Assembly (NCBI GenBank): GCA_945870035.1
Contig: CAMBQQ010000027.1
Location: 1-43,338 of the forward strand
Direction of reading: 5' to 3'
From: Rhizobium sp. Q54
GTDB taxonomy: Bacteria; Pseudomonadota; Alphaproteobacteria; Rhizobiales; Xanthobacteraceae
DNA length: 43,338 bases
Positions 33,428 through 43,258 of the stretch are shown one piece after another. The notes beneath the pieces are model-generated. The model searched no databases. It saw only the letters and a list, made by a program, of their open reading frames with translations, and was not told the DNA's origin. Positions within the stretch are counted from its first letter, which is position 1. Every line of letters starts with the position of its first letter. The position numbers and the translations under genes were made by a program.

Positions 33428-35356
33428 ATGAAATCGGCAATCGTCGAACAACTTGGCCAGACGGACATCCTTCTCCCCGCTCTCATCGGCGAAGCCTTGG
33501 CCGCCAATGACCGGGTGAAGGTCCGTCTTAGTATTGTCCAAGCCGCGACGCGTCATGCCCGCGATCCGAGTGGCACCGGCTTCGACCTGACGAACGAATG
33601 CCGCGCCGCCGGTATCGATCCGGTGACGATGGAGCCGCTCGTCCGTGGTGCAGGCCTGATCGGCGGCGACCGAATGACGGCACCGGGGTTGAGCCAGCTC
33701 ACAGCGGCGATCTGGGGCGACGTCACGACGATGGCGCGCGCCGTCAAAGCCGGCGACGCGGCTGCCGGGCAAGCCGCGCTTGACCGCCTGACCGCAATTC
33801 AAGCCTCGGCCGTGCCGGAGGCGGCGGATACGATTACCCTGGCGCAAATCGCCAAACTGGTAGGACTCGCGGAAACCGACGGCGACAGCCTGCATCGTCT
33901 CGTCATGGACTTGCACAAAAGCCTCAATCGCCTTTCCGCCGCGCATGCGGAGGAAAACCTGGCCGGCGCGCATGTCTTTGGCCTGCAGGCCGACGACCGG
34001 CCGGCCGTCGAGGCTTTCATGCGGGGCGTAGAGCAGACCCGTGGATTGAAATTCGGCCATCCGGGGCTGGCGACGACCGCGGCGCGTTCGGGCGCGCGGC
34101 TCACCATTCAAAACGACATCGGCGAGACCGACGCGCATGTCGTCGTCATCGCGGTCGAAGCGGACGCGGTCACGGTCACCTATACCGACGTTCATTTGCC
34201 GCGCGCCAAGTTCTTCACCCGGCTGTTCCGGGATTTTCCGGTGCAATGGAGCGGGCTCGACCGCATGACCGCGGAGGGGCTCAGCGACGGCGGCGTGTTC
34301 TATCTGGTGACCGGCCGCCTTGCGACCGACAACGGGAAACAGCGTGACGAATTTCTCGAAACAATCGGCGCATCGCTGGTCTTCCTGATCGACTGGAACA
34401 AGGCGCGCAAGATCCTGCGCACCTGGATCTCCAAAGCCGACGCGGTCGTCGTGCTGGACTGGGCCGCGCGTCATCGCGTCGGTCATCGCGGCTTTCTCGA
34501 ACTCGGCGGCAGCGAACTGGTCGCTTCTGCCGTACATCATGCCACGCCGCAACGCATCGGCTTCGGCGAGCGGTTGGACCACGCGCTTGGCCGCGCCGCC
34601 GCGGTGGATTTTCTCAAGACCGTTCTGCGCGTCTCGGCGGAAGCGTTGCAGGAAGGCGGTTCGGTCCGGCTGGCGCGGGATCGCATCGAGGCCGACCTGG
34701 TTCGACATCTGCAACGTGTCGACAGCCTGTTGCTGGAGATAGTCGTGCGTCAGGCCGGCCTGGCGCGCGAAATCGCCGCCGGCATGGCGCAGTTCATTGC
34801 CCAGCTGCAAGCCGGCAGGCCGTTCGATCGGCGGTCGCTGGCGGCGCGGGCGCAGCGTATCGAAGAAAAGGCCGACAAGATCGCCATCGAAGCGCGCCGG
34901 GAAATCGAGCGATTCAACGCCGACCCGACTATCGGGCAAATCGTCAACCGCGTCGAGGATGCGATCGACGAACTCGAGCAAGCCGCCTTCATTTCATCGC
35001 TGATGCCGGACGCGGTTGCGCCGAACGCGCTCGATCGATTGGCCGAGCTATGCGCCGCGGCGATTTCCGGCGCGGAGGCCGCGGCCGCGGGGATTGCCGC
35101 GGCCGCGGACATACCCGACGGCCAGCGCGTCGATACGGAAGATGCGCTGGCTGCGGTCGATCGGCTGATCGAGGCCGAACATCGCGGCGACGCAGCCGAA
35201 CGGGCGATTACGGCCATTGTTCTGCGCGGCGATTTCGAATTGAAGACCGCTTTGTCGGTTCTTGAACTGGCCCGCGCCATCGAACGGGCCACCGACCGTC
35301 TCGCCGGCTTTGGCCATTTGCTGCGCGCCCGCGTCCTCGCGGAATTGTCGACTTAA
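33428..35356 (+). CDS. Large PhoU-like helical protein of unknown function
   Basis: A 642-residue protein. An Ala-rich helical N-terminal half contains ALAANDRVKVRLSIVQAATR. Mixed alpha/beta segments lie at about 190-350 (VVVIAVEADAVTVTYTDVHL, SLVFLIDWNKARKILRTWI). The C-terminal half (about 390-642) is a set of long charged helices reminiscent of the PhoU/DUF47 four-helix fold (ARRIEEKADKIAIEARREI-like and ELARAIERATDRLAGFGHLL). No signal peptide or membrane helix is seen. It starts with ATG 33428 after AAGGG, and a second ATG at 33422 is possible. It lies 14 bp before the PPDK-like gene. The pair likely works together; the function is not known. Confidence 0.75.
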   Translation: MKSAIVEQLGQTDILLPALIGEALAANDRVKVRLSIVQAATRHARDPSGTGFDLTNECRAAGIDPVTMEPLVRGAGLIGGDRMTAPGLSQLTAAIWGDVTTMARAVKAGDAAAGQAALDRLTAIQASAVPEAADTITLAQIAKLVGLAETDGDSLHRLVMDLHKSLNRLSAAHAEENLAGAHVFGLQADDRPAVEAFMRGVEQTRGLKFGHPGLATTAARSGARLTIQNDIGETDAHVVVIAVEADAVTVTYTDVHLPRAKFFTRLFRDFPVQWSGLDRMTAEGLSDGGVFYLVTGRLATDNGKQRDEFLETIGASLVFLIDWNKARKILRTWISKADAVVVLDWAARHRVGHRGFLELGGSELVASAVHHATPQRIGFGERLDHALGRAAAVDFLKTVLRVSAEALQEGGSVRLARDRIEADLVRHLQRVDSLLLEIVVRQAGLAREIAAGMAQFIAQLQAGRPFDRRSLAARAQRIEEKADKIAIEARREIERFNADPTIGQIVNRVEDAIDELEQAAFISSLMPDAVAPNALDRLAELCAAAISGAEAAAAGIAAAADIPDGQRVDTEDALAAVDRLIEAEHRGDAAERAITAIVLRGDFELKTALSVLELARAIERATDRLAGFGHLLRARVLAELST

Positions 35357-35370
35357 CCGGACCTTTGACC

Positions 35371-36957
35371 ATGCAAATCGTTCACATCGCGGACGGATCG
35401 ACCGAACGGCATTCCGCCGAGACCATCGGCGCGAAGGCCGCGAACCTGGCGCGCATGGCGGCGGCCGGGCTGCCGGTGCCGCCTGCCTTCGTCCTGCCGA
35501 TCAGACTCTGCAAAGCCATTGTCGATGGCGATCGGCACGCCCAGCAGAAGCTCGTTGAAGGCCTCACCGAAGGCATCGCCTTTCTTGAAAGCAGCACCGG
35601 CCGCTCGTTCGGCAGCCGGCGCCAGCCTTTGCTGGTGTCGGTGCGATCCGGCGCCGCGCGGTCGATGCCCGGAATGCTCGATACGGTTCTCGATGTCGGC
35701 TGTACGCTCGCGGCCGTCCACGGTCTGGTGCGGATGACGGGCCATCCGCGCTTTGCCTGGGACTGCCGGCGCCGCTTTCTCGAGAGCTATGGCAGCGTCG
35801 TGCTCGGAATCGACCGGACAAAGTTCACGCACCGGCTTGCCGAATTGGTCGCCGCCGAAGGCGTCGCGAGCGAACAGGAGCTCGATGTCGAGGCCGTGGA
35901 ACGCTTGACGAAATCGTACCAGCAGATGATCGAAGACGAAGACTTCGTCTTGCCGGACGAGCCGATGGAGCAGATCGAAGCCGCGGCGCGCGCGGTCTAC
36001 CGTTCATGGACCAGCGATCGCGCCCGCACCTACCGACAGTTGGCGCATCTTGAAAGTCTGCACGGCACCGCCGTTACCGTGCAGGCGATGGTGTTCGGCA
36101 ATCGCGGGCTCGACTCGGGAGCCGGCGTTGCATTCTCGCGCGATCCTTCGACCGGCGCAGCGCGGCCGGTGATCGACGTTCTGTTCGACTCACAAGGGGA
36201 GGATGTCGTGTCTGGCAGCCGCACCCCCGAAACCGAACAGGCCATCGACCGATCGGCGCCAGCGATCTCCGCCCAGTTGCGCCAGACCTTGGCGCGGCTC
36301 GAACATGAGTTCGGCGATGTGCAGGATGTCGAATTCACCATCGAGAGCGGCAAACTGTGGATGCTGCAGACCCGCGACGCAAAGCGGACGCCGCGCGCGG
36401 CGTTGCGTTTTGCAATCGATTTCGTCAACGAAGGCCTGCTGACGCCACGGCAGGCCCTGGTGCGCCTGAACGATCTGGATTTTAGCAAGCTGACGCGCAA
36501 GCGATTGGCCGAATCCTATGAGCCAGTCGCGCGCGGCACAGGCGCTTCGGCGGGCATCGCGGTTGGCCGCGCCTGCTTTGATTCAGAGAGCGCCGAGCGC
36601 ATAGCGGCCGGCGGCGACCCGGTGATGCTGGTTCGACCCGATACGAGCACCGCCGATGTCGCGGGCTTCGCCATCGCCGCCGGAATCGTGACGGCGATCG
36701 GCGGGCGAACCGCGCACGCCGCGCTGGTGGCCCGCCAGATGGGAAAGCCCTGCGTGGTCGGCTGCACCGCGCTTGCCGTCGACGTCGCCGGACACAGAGC
36801 CGGGATTTCCGGCGCGGACCTCAAGGAGGGCGATTGGCTCACGATCGACGGCGAAGCGGGGACTATTTATCTGGGCCAATGCAAGGTATCGATCGAACAG
36901 CCTGACGCTGAACTCGCCGAAATCGAGCGGTGGCGCAGTGAGGTGCCGGCGAATTGA
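35371..36957 (+). CDS. Short PPDK-like phosphotransferase lacking the PEP/pyruvate barrel
   Basis: A 528-residue protein that matches the first part of pyruvate phosphate dikinase (usual length about 880). The ATP-grasp region is clear: GAKAANLARMAAAGLPVPPAF, LLVSVRSGAARSMPGMLDTV, TVQAMVFGNRGLDSGAGVAF and VEFTIESGKLWMLQTRDAKR. The swivelling phosphohistidine domain follows (about 385-515), with catalytic His449 in G-G-R-T-A-H-A-A-L-V-A-R. The C-terminal PEP/pyruvate-binding TIM barrel is absent, with a natural stop and no frameshift seen. It could take phosphate from ATP onto His449 and pass it to an unknown acceptor, perhaps the partner encoded just upstream. The ATG at 35371 is used. Confidence 0.88.
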   Translation: MQIVHIADGSTERHSAETIGAKAANLARMAAAGLPVPPAFVLPIRLCKAIVDGDRHAQQKLVEGLTEGIAFLESSTGRSFGSRRQPLLVSVRSGAARSMPGMLDTVLDVGCTLAAVHGLVRMTGHPRFAWDCRRRFLESYGSVVLGIDRTKFTHRLAELVAAEGVASEQELDVEAVERLTKSYQQMIEDEDFVLPDEPMEQIEAAARAVYRSWTSDRARTYRQLAHLESLHGTAVTVQAMVFGNRGLDSGAGVAFSRDPSTGAARPVIDVLFDSQGEDVVSGSRTPETEQAIDRSAPAISAQLRQTLARLEHEFGDVQDVEFTIESGKLWMLQTRDAKRTPRAALRFAIDFVNEGLLTPRQALVRLNDLDFSKLTRKRLAESYEPVARGTGASAGIAVGRACFDSESAERIAAGGDPVMLVRPDTSTADVAGFAIAAGIVTAIGGRTAHAALVARQMGKPCVVGCTALAVDVAGHRAGISGADLKEGDWLTIDGEAGTIYLGQCKVSIEQPDAELAEIERWRSEVPAN

Positions 36958-36976
36958 ATTTAATGCCGCTTCGTTC

Positions 36977-37312
36977 TCAGCCCTGCGTCTCGGGGATATA
37001 CACGACCATGCCCTCGAGTCGCGGCGTGACGATGAGGCGGCAGGCCATGCGGCTGTTGCGTTTCACCTTGGCCGCCACTTCGTCGAGCTTGTTGTCTTCC
37101 TCGCGCGTCATCGGCGGCAGCAGCGATGTGTAGCGCTCGTCGATGTAAACGTGGCAGGTGCCGCAGGCGCAGCTTCCGGCGCAGGCGCCGATGATGCCGT
37201 CGATCTCGGTATCGACCGCGGCCTGCATCACGGTAATACCGTCCGGCGCTTCGACTTCGAGGCGCGCGCCATTCGGCTGGACATAAATCAGGTTCGTCAA
37301 TACCGCCTCCAT
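36977..37312 (-). CDS. 2Fe-2S ferredoxin (adrenodoxin type)
   Basis: A 111-residue ferredoxin with cluster ligands C-A-G-S-C-A-C-G-T-C (pattern Cx5CxxC) and a fourth cysteine in M-A-C-R-L. The rest of the fold is standard (VMQAAVDTEIDGIIG; RLIVTPRLEGMVVYIPE). It carries electrons to a monooxygenase or Fe-S assembly partner that is not in the window. ATG 37312 is given, but a TTG at 37300 (MTNLIYVQ) has a better-spaced GGAGG and may be the real start, four residues shorter. Confidence 0.92.
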   Translation of the reverse strand: MEAVLTNLIYVQPNGARLEVEAPDGITVMQAAVDTEIDGIIGACAGSCACGTCHVYIDERYTSLLPPMTREEDNKLDEVAAKVKRNSRMACRLIVTPRLEGMVVYIPETQG

Positions 37313-37372
37313 CGCGACGCGCGCGCGGCTTCGCTCGCCGCGCAGCGACGTTACGCAGAACCGGATTGACGT

Positions 37373-37828
37373 TTAGTTTCTTTCAGCCGTCAGAGACGAC
37401 CGCAAGCCGAGTGGCTTGCCGGTGTCTTCGCTCGAGGCGCTGGCGCGCACGGTGCGGCGGGTGAATTCGCAATAGGCAAAGCCAAGGCCGGAGACGGCGC
37501 CGCGGAAGGTTTGATCGTCAACCTTGGTGAGGTTGAAGCATGGCTCGAACGGCATGCCGCGCAACGTGGCGCACACCGATCCGCTTTTGACCTGGAGCGT
37601 ATTGGCCGGCAGCGCGGCATAGCGCACTTTGCCGGCGCCCTGGAACTGAATGGAGCCGACGACCGAACCATCGGCATGCACGCGGCCCTGGCCGCGCGTG
37701 CCTTCAAAACAGTTGTAGCTGAAGGTTTTGCCGATCACGAAACGGCGCGCTTCTTCGGCGCTCATCTCGCCGGCCATGGCCGGCAGCGCGGCCAACAGGC
37801 CGGCCAACAACGCAACCAAACGCAACAT
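37373..37828 (-). CDS. Exported hypothetical protein
   Basis: A 151-residue protein with a Sec signal (MLRLVALLAGLLAALPAMAG, cleaved after AMA). The mature part has four cysteines (SYNCFEG, GSVCATL, EPCFNL, AYCEF), which suggests two disulfides, and a beta-rich pattern. The ATG at 37828 follows GGAG; a longer in-frame start at 37873 was rejected because it hides the signal. I recognise it only as a conserved alphaproteobacterial secreted protein; no function is assigned. Confidence 0.78.
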   Translation of the reverse strand: MLRLVALLAGLLAALPAMAGEMSAEEARRFVIGKTFSYNCFEGTRGQGRVHADGSVVGSIQFQGAGKVRYAALPANTLQVKSGSVCATLRGMPFEPCFNLTKVDDQTFRGAVSGLGFAYCEFTRRTVRASASSEDTGKPLGLRSSLTAERN

Positions 37829-37956
37829 CACAGCACTCCAACTGACGCCACACGTTACGCGGGCCAAAACCACGCTAAAGTTTACGCAAAAGGCGGCCCG
37901 TCTTTAAAGTCCAAAGCGAGTATGCCTAACGAAAGTCGCCAAATCCTGAACGCCGT

Positions 37957-38943
37957 TTACCCGATTTTGACCACGACCCGGCCGCGCACGTGGCCGGCGA
38001 GGATGGCCGTCGCAGTGTCCGGTAGTTCGGAAAGGCCGATTTCCCGGGTCATGGCGGCTAATTTGGGGCGATCCAGATCGCTTTCCAACCTTTTCCACGC
38101 CGTTTCGCGGCGGGGCAGCGGGCACATCACCGAGTCGATGCCGTAAAGACACACCCCGCGCAAAATAAACGGCGCGACAGAGGTCGGCAGGTCCATGCCA
38201 CCGGCCAGGCCGCAGGCGGCGACCGCGCCGCCGTATTTGGTCATGGATAAAAGGTTGGCCAAAGTCGTGGAACCGACCGAGTCGATGCCGCCGGCCCAGC
38301 GCTCCTTGGCCAGCATCTTGACCGGCCCGGAAAGTGTTGAACGTTCGACGATCTCGCTGGCGCCGAGCCCTTTAAGATAATCGCCCTCCTCCGGCCGCCC
38401 GGTAACGGCGCTGACCGAATAGCCGAGCCGGGCGAGCAGCGCGACGGCGACCGAACCGACACCGCCGGCAGCCCCGGTCACGGCCACTGGGCCGTTCGCC
38501 GGGGTGACGCCATGGCGTTCCAGCGCCATCACCGACAACATCGCCGTATAGCCCGCCGTGCCGATGGCCATGGCCTCGCGCGTGCTTAAGCCCGCCGGCA
38601 GCCGCACCAGCCAGTCGCCTTTGACACGGGCTTTTTCGGCATAGGCGCCGAGATGGGTCTCGCCGAGCCCCCAGCCATTGGCGATCACCTTGTCGCCCGG
38701 CTTCCAGGCGGCGTGGGTTGAGCTCTCAACCGTTCCGGCAAAGTCTACGCCGGCGATCATCGGAAAACGGCGTACCACCGGCGCCTTGCCGGTGATGGCG
38801 AGACCATCCTTGTAATTGACGCATGAATATTCGACTCGGACGGTAACGTCGCCGTCCATCAAGTTTGCTTCGTCAAAATCCGCAAGGCCGGCCTTGGTGC
38901 CGGTCTCGGTCTTCTCGACCACCATCGCCTTGAATGTCGCCAC
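37957..38943 (-). CDS. acuI: Acrylyl-CoA reductase (NADPH)-like MDR oxidoreductase
   Basis: A 328-residue medium-chain reductase of the AcuI/YhdH group. [31 protein letters not shown] and [16 protein letters not shown] are its hallmark blocks, and the NADPH loop is [20 protein letters not shown]. It has no zinc ligands, as expected for this subgroup. AcuI reduces acrylyl-CoA to propionyl-CoA. The gene name reflects family membership; the reaction is not proven here. It is followed on the same strand (upstream) by the MFS gene with a 36-bp gap, so the two may be co-transcribed. Confidence 0.88.
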   Translation of the reverse strand: MATFKAMVVEKTETGTKAGLADFDEANLMDGDVTVRVEYSCVNYKDGLAITGKAPVVRRFPMIAGVDFAGTVESSTHAAWKPGDKVIANGWGLGETHLGAYAEKARVKGDWLVRLPAGLSTREAMAIGTAGYTAMLSVMALERHGVTPANGPVAVTGAAGGVGSVAVALLARLGYSVSAVTGRPEEGDYLKGLGASEIVERSTLSGPVKMLAKERWAGGIDSVGSTTLANLLSMTKYGGAVAACGLAGGMDLPTSVAPFILRGVCLYGIDSVMCPLPRRETAWKRLESDLDRPKLAAMTREIGLSELPDTATAILAGHVRGRVVVKIG

Positions 38944-38979
38944 GCGCCTGCTCCCGGCCCCGGCAGGGGGCGAGCGTAT

Positions 38980-40224
38980 TTAGGCCGGAGCCCCGACCGG
39001 ACGCAACACCGGCTTCTCGACGATCGGCAGGTTGATCAGCGCCGACAGCACGCCGAAGAACACCGAAAGCCACCACACCGGATTGTAGGAGCCAAAATAC
39101 TCGAAAGCGTAGCCGCCGAGCAGCACGCCGAGGAAACCGCCGACCTGATGGCTGAAGAAGGCGAAGCCGAACAGCATGGTCATCCAGCGCGTGCCGAACA
39201 TCACCGCGACCAGTGCGGATGTCGGCGGCACCGTCGACAGCCACAACAGCCCGGTCACCGCGCCGAAAATCAAAGTGGTCGTGGTCGACGGCGGCATCAG
39301 GATGAAGATGACGATCGATATCGCCCTTCCGGCATAGATGATCGACAGGATGTAGCGCTTCGGCATGCGATTGCCGAGATAGCCGGACAGCAACGAGCCG
39401 ATGATGTTGAACAGGCCGATGGTGGCGAGCGTCCAGCCGCCAACCTGAGCCGAAATTCCGATATCAACCAGGTACGACGGCAGATGCACGGTGACGAAGG
39501 CAAGCTGGAAGCCGCAGGTGAAGAAGCCAAGCACCAGCAGCACATAAGAGCGATGGCCGAAAGCTTCGGTCAGAGCCTGCTTGATTGACTGGCCCGCCAG
39601 CGGCGCCGGCGCACCCGGCGCGCGGCGCGGCGTCGCGAGCGCCAGCGACAAAGGCAAAATCAGCAGCAGCACGCCGCTGAAAACCAGCAGCGCGTTCTGC
39701 CAGCCATAAGCGTCGATCAAACCGACGCCGAGCGGTGAGAACAGGAACTGTCCGAAGGAGCCGGCGCCAGTGCCGACGCCGAAAGCGATCGAGCGCCATT
39801 CCTCCGGCAGCAATTTGCCGAAGCCGCCGATGACGATGGTGAACGAACACGCCGACAGGCCGAAGCCGATCAGCACGCCGGCGGTGATGGTGAGGCTGCC
39901 CGGGGTCGTCGAGTAGCCCATCAGGCCAATGCCGGCCGCATAGAGAATAGCGCCGAAACAAAGCACCCAGTTGGTGCCGTATTTATCGGCGATGGCGCCG
40001 GCGAAAGGCTGGCCGACGCCCCACAGCAAATTCTGGATCGCCAAGGCGAAGGCGAAAACCTCACGGCCCCAGCCATTGGCTTGCGACATCGGCGTGAGGA
40101 AGAAGCCGAGCGCGGAGCGCGGGCCGAAGCCGATCATCGCCACCAGGCAGCCGCAGATGATGATGACGAGCGGCGTTCGCCATGTGGCGAGAACCGATTT
40201 GTCGGCGGCGGCTGGCATCGACAT
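38980..40224 (-). CDS. MFS transporter (oxalate/formate or monocarboxylate-like)
   Basis: A 414-residue protein with twelve predicted helices and the MFS loop motif after helix 2 (AGAIADKYGTNWVL). The first helix is followed by GPRSALGFFLTPMSQANGWGR, a block common in MFS carriers grouped with oxalate/formate antiporters and monocarboxylate transporters. The substrate is unknown. It is immediately upstream of acuI on the same strand, so an organic acid linked to acrylate or propionate metabolism is a reasonable guess but no more. Confidence 0.9.
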   Translation of the reverse strand: MSMPAAADKSVLATWRTPLVIIICGCLVAMIGFGPRSALGFFLTPMSQANGWGREVFAFALAIQNLLWGVGQPFAGAIADKYGTNWVLCFGAILYAAGIGLMGYSTTPGSLTITAGVLIGFGLSACSFTIVIGGFGKLLPEEWRSIAFGVGTGAGSFGQFLFSPLGVGLIDAYGWQNALLVFSGVLLLILPLSLALATPRRAPGAPAPLAGQSIKQALTEAFGHRSYVLLVLGFFTCGFQLAFVTVHLPSYLVDIGISAQVGGWTLATIGLFNIIGSLLSGYLGNRMPKRYILSIIYAGRAISIVIFILMPPSTTTTLIFGAVTGLLWLSTVPPTSALVAVMFGTRWMTMLFGFAFFSHQVGGFLGVLLGGYAFEYFGSYNPVWWLSVFFGVLSALINLPIVEKPVLRPVGAPA

Positions 40225-40445
40225 GAGGACGCTCCGGTCGTATTGGCTTCAATGGAAATGCGCGACAAACCGCCGCAACCGGCCGGAGCATAGAGGGTCC
40301 GGCGGTGTTCTTGAAACGAATAATCGTGATCCCAAGCATTTACCGGGCGCATGGCTCGCCCTCGCGGCCGGACGGCAAAACTTGGCTTCACCGGCAAAAG
40401 CGCGCTTCCTTGCCGTCGCCGCCGCGCAGCGGCCAGCCGCTCAAC

Positions 40446-41774
40446 TCACAGCTTTTTGACTTCCGCCTCGGTGATCTTGGCGTTGCCCCAAGTTGGCTCA
40501 TCCGCACCGTCGCCCCAGTTGCGCGGCCGGTAGAAGATCAGCCCACCGAGCTTGTCCATCTTCTTCATCTCGCGAATCCAGTACGGCCGCGCCCAATCGT
40601 CGTGATAGTGCGTCGACTTGGCAACGTCCGGCATCCACAATTTGCCGTCGAGAACGTCGCGGGCGATCCTCATCGCTCGATCCCACGGCGCAGGTTCCTT
40701 AATCGCTTTCGACTTGCCGTCGCAGGCGAAGGTGAACTGGCATTTCAGATGGCGGTGGTCGTTCTGATAGATGACGCCGCAAACGTCGTTGGGATAATAC
40801 GGCGTGAAGGCCCGGTTGAGCACGACCTGCGCGACCGCGATCTGCGCCCGCACCGGCTCGTCGCGCGCCTCGAAATAGATCGCGGTGGCCAGACACTTAT
40901 CGGCCTTGGCGCGCGCGGCACCTGCAAGCTTCAAGCGTTCGGCGGGCGAACGCGGATGCTGGTCGACGCCGGTGACGACGCCCTTGCTGGCGACGCTTTC
41001 GCCTTCTTCGGCGATGGCGCCCGGCCGCTGCGGCGCGATCGCCGACTGTTTGATATCGGGATCGACCAGAGCAAGAACGACCGGCGCCTCGCCCGGCTTC
41101 CACGGGGCGATGCGTTCGCGCTTGGCCATCAGCGGGTCTGCGTCGAAATAAACATCTTCAGCATCAAGTTCGTGCGTTTTGATATCGGGCAATGGTTTTA
41201 CCGGGCGCGGCGCGAGATCGATCACTTGCACGGCGTCGTAACGGTCCTGAACCTTGCCCGGCATTGCATGCACCACCTGCTCGGACGCGGATTCCATTTC
41301 CGGCAATGGCGGCATCGGCGCGCGGCCGCGCGAAATTGCCGAGTCGCGCTTCGACTTACGGTTGACGGTCGGGAAACGCAGCGGCGCATTGGCATCGCCG
41401 AGCGGCTGTGCGCCGATCGAGCCGGCAATGTCGGCGGGATCGAAATTGGCCAGCGCATGAACCGGCGGCGGAGGAATCGCCGTGCCAATCGGACGCGGCA
41501 TCGAGAACATCGCGGCGTGAATGGTGCCGAAGGGTGACGCGATCAAGTGTTCGCGCGCGCGCTCGGCGACAGCCGGCTGGCGCGCCAGGAGAGCGCCGAG
41601 ATCCTGAAAGCCGATCGCGTTGGGCAGGATCGCAAGGACCAGCGCACCGATGCCGATGCGCACGCGACGCGAGGGCGCAAACCTGCGCCGGTCGCATTTC
41701 TTTGCTGAATGCCTGGCTCGACTCAAACTCAACACCACAACGAAACGCGGCAAATGCCGTCCTGACGCGGACAA
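40446..41774 (-). CDS. SleB-type cell-wall hydrolase
   Basis: A protein of up to 442 residues. A basic N-terminus and one membrane anchor (RIGIGALVLAILPNAIGF, near residue 40-57) lead into a long Pro-rich, charged linker. The C-terminal Hydrolase_2 domain (about 300-425) has ATAIYFEARDEPVRAQIAVA, VVLNRAF and DVCGVIYQ, and CQFTFACDGK, a strong SleB/CwlJ pattern. It should cleave peptidoglycan in the periplasm. The start is uncertain: the given TTG at 41774 lacks support, and a GTG near 41735 would fit better with the anchor position. Confidence 0.85.
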   Translation of the reverse strand: MSASGRHLPRFVVVLSLSRARHSAKKCDRRRFAPSRRVRIGIGALVLAILPNAIGFQDLGALLARQPAVAERAREHLIASPFGTIHAAMFSMPRPIGTAIPPPPVHALANFDPADIAGSIGAQPLGDANAPLRFPTVNRKSKRDSAISRGRAPMPPLPEMESASEQVVHAMPGKVQDRYDAVQVIDLAPRPVKPLPDIKTHELDAEDVYFDADPLMAKRERIAPWKPGEAPVVLALVDPDIKQSAIAPQRPGAIAEEGESVASKGVVTGVDQHPRSPAERLKLAGAARAKADKCLATAIYFEARDEPVRAQIAVAQVVLNRAFTPYYPNDVCGVIYQNDHRHLKCQFTFACDGKSKAIKEPAPWDRAMRIARDVLDGKLWMPDVAKSTHYHDDWARPYWIREMKKMDKLGGLIFYRPRNWGDGADEPTWGNAKITEAEVKKL

Positions 41775-41977
41775 AGCGACAGATTTCGTTATGGCCCGGT
41801 TAACCTTGAAATCGCGTTAACGGCAGGAGTTCCCGCGCTGCTTTGCTCGGGCGCCTTTCGCCGCACCTTGCGGTGTCCGATTGCTGCGGAGCAGCGGGGC
41901 AGCTTGCTGAAACAAAGTTAACGATATTGCAATCGCTCACGACCAATATACGGTGGAACCATACCGACCGGGTCAGC

Positions 41978-43258
41978 ATGCAATTTCAAGCTATCGTCGC
42001 GGCGCTTGGCAGCCAGGCGCCCCTTCTGGCCGGCCTCAGCGTCGCCTTCCTGCTAGCGTTCACGGTGCTGCAACGCCGCCAGAACGCGCATAACATGCAA
42101 ATGCTGACCGCGCTCAACAACATGTCGCAAGGCCTCAACATGTTCGATGCGCAAGGCCGCATCACGCTCGTGAACCAGCGCTATCTCGATATGTACGGTC
42201 TGTCGGCCAACATCGTGAAGCCGGGCTGCACGCTGCAACAGCTTATTCAGCACCGCGTGGACACCGGGCTATTGTCCGGCAACGTCGACGCCTATTGCAA
42301 GCGCATCAGGGAGGGCATCGGCCGCGGCGAGAGCACGCCGCATTACGTGCAGGCAAGCGACGGCCGCATCGTGCTCGCCAAAAACGAACCGCTGCCCGGC
42401 GGCGGCTGGGTTTCGACGCACGAGGATGTCACCGAACAGCGCCGCGCCGAGGAAGAACGCGCCGCGATCCGCGACCACGAACAGCGACGTGCCGCGATCG
42501 AGGGCGCCATTTCCTCTTTCCGTCCGCTGGCCGAACAATTGCTGTCCCGCGTCAGCGGCAGCGCCACCGCCATGCGTTCGACCGCCGACAGCCTGTTCGG
42601 ATCGTCCGGCCGCACCTCGCAACGCGCCGATGGCGCGGTGCATTCCTTCAACGAAGCCAGCGCCAATGTCGAAACCGCCGCGGTCGCCGCCGAGGAATTG
42701 TCGCACTCGATTTCCGAGATCAGCCGTCAGCTGACGCACACCAGCGACATCGTGCGGCTGGCCACCGACGAAGCCAAGTCGACCGACGCTGAAATCGCCG
42801 GGCTCTCGGCCGGCGCGCAGAAGATCGGCGACGTCGTCAAGTTGATTCACGATATCGCCGGGCAGACCAACTTGCTTGCGCTCAACGCCACCATCGAGGC
42901 CGCGCGTGCCGGTGAAGCCGGACGCGGTTTCGCGGTGGTCGCGGCAGAAGTGAAATCGCTGGCGGTGCAGACCGCGAAAGCCACCGAGGAAATCGCCAGC
43001 CACATCCTGGCGGTGCAGGAATCAACCGGCGGCGCGGTGGAAGCCATTCGCAAGATCGCCGCCCGCATGCACGAGATCAACGAATACACGACCGCAGTCG
43101 CCGCCGCGGTGGAAGAGCAAAGCTCGGCGACCGGCGAGATTTCGCACAACGTCGCCTCAGCCGCGCAAGGCGCTGACCATGTCGTCGAAGTCTTAAGGGC
43201 ACCTCGAAAAATAGCATGCCCCTCGGCCCCGTGCGAGTCTGCTGCCCTGACGGCATGA
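41978..43258 (+). CDS. PAS-containing methyl-accepting chemotaxis protein, 3' end replaced by IS sequence
   Basis: The product is 426 residues, of which about 406 are native. One membrane helix ([18 protein letters not shown], about 14-31) is followed by a PAS domain (about 38-150, [20 protein letters not shown]). The MCP signalling region then includes the highly conserved hairpin tip ([20 protein letters not shown] and [15 protein letters not shown]). From 43197 the frame runs into the insertion sequence and ends after 20 foreign residues, so the descending helix that pairs with the tip is cut short. The protein is probably non-functional or altered. The ATG at 41978 is chosen; the upstream in-frame 41843 lacks a protein-like sequence. 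Confidence 0.85.
   Translation: MQFQAIVAALGSQAPLLAGLSVAFLLAFTVLQRRQNAHNMQMLTALNNMSQGLNMFDAQGRITLVNQRYLDMYGLSANIVKPGCTLQQLIQHRVDTGLLSGNVDAYCKRIREGIGRGESTPHYVQASDGRIVLAKNEPLPGGGWVSTHEDVTEQRRAEEERAAIRDHEQRRAAIEGAISSFRPLAEQLLSRVSGSATAMRSTADSLFGSSGRTSQRADGAVHSFNEASANVETAAVAAEELSHSISEISRQLTHTSDIVRLATDEAKSTDAEIAGLSAGAQKIGDVVKLIHDIAGQTNLLALNATIEAARAGEAGRGFAVVAAEVKSLAVQTAKATEEIASHILAVQESTGGAVEAIRKIAARMHEINEYTTAVAAAVEEQSSATGEISHNVASAAQGADHVVEVLRAPRKIACPSAPCESAALTA

Noticed and set aside
33371-34981. Long open frame on the - strand opposite the PhoU-like gene
   Set aside because: Shadow frame. The + strand has the ribosome-binding site, the correct operon position and plausible secondary structure.
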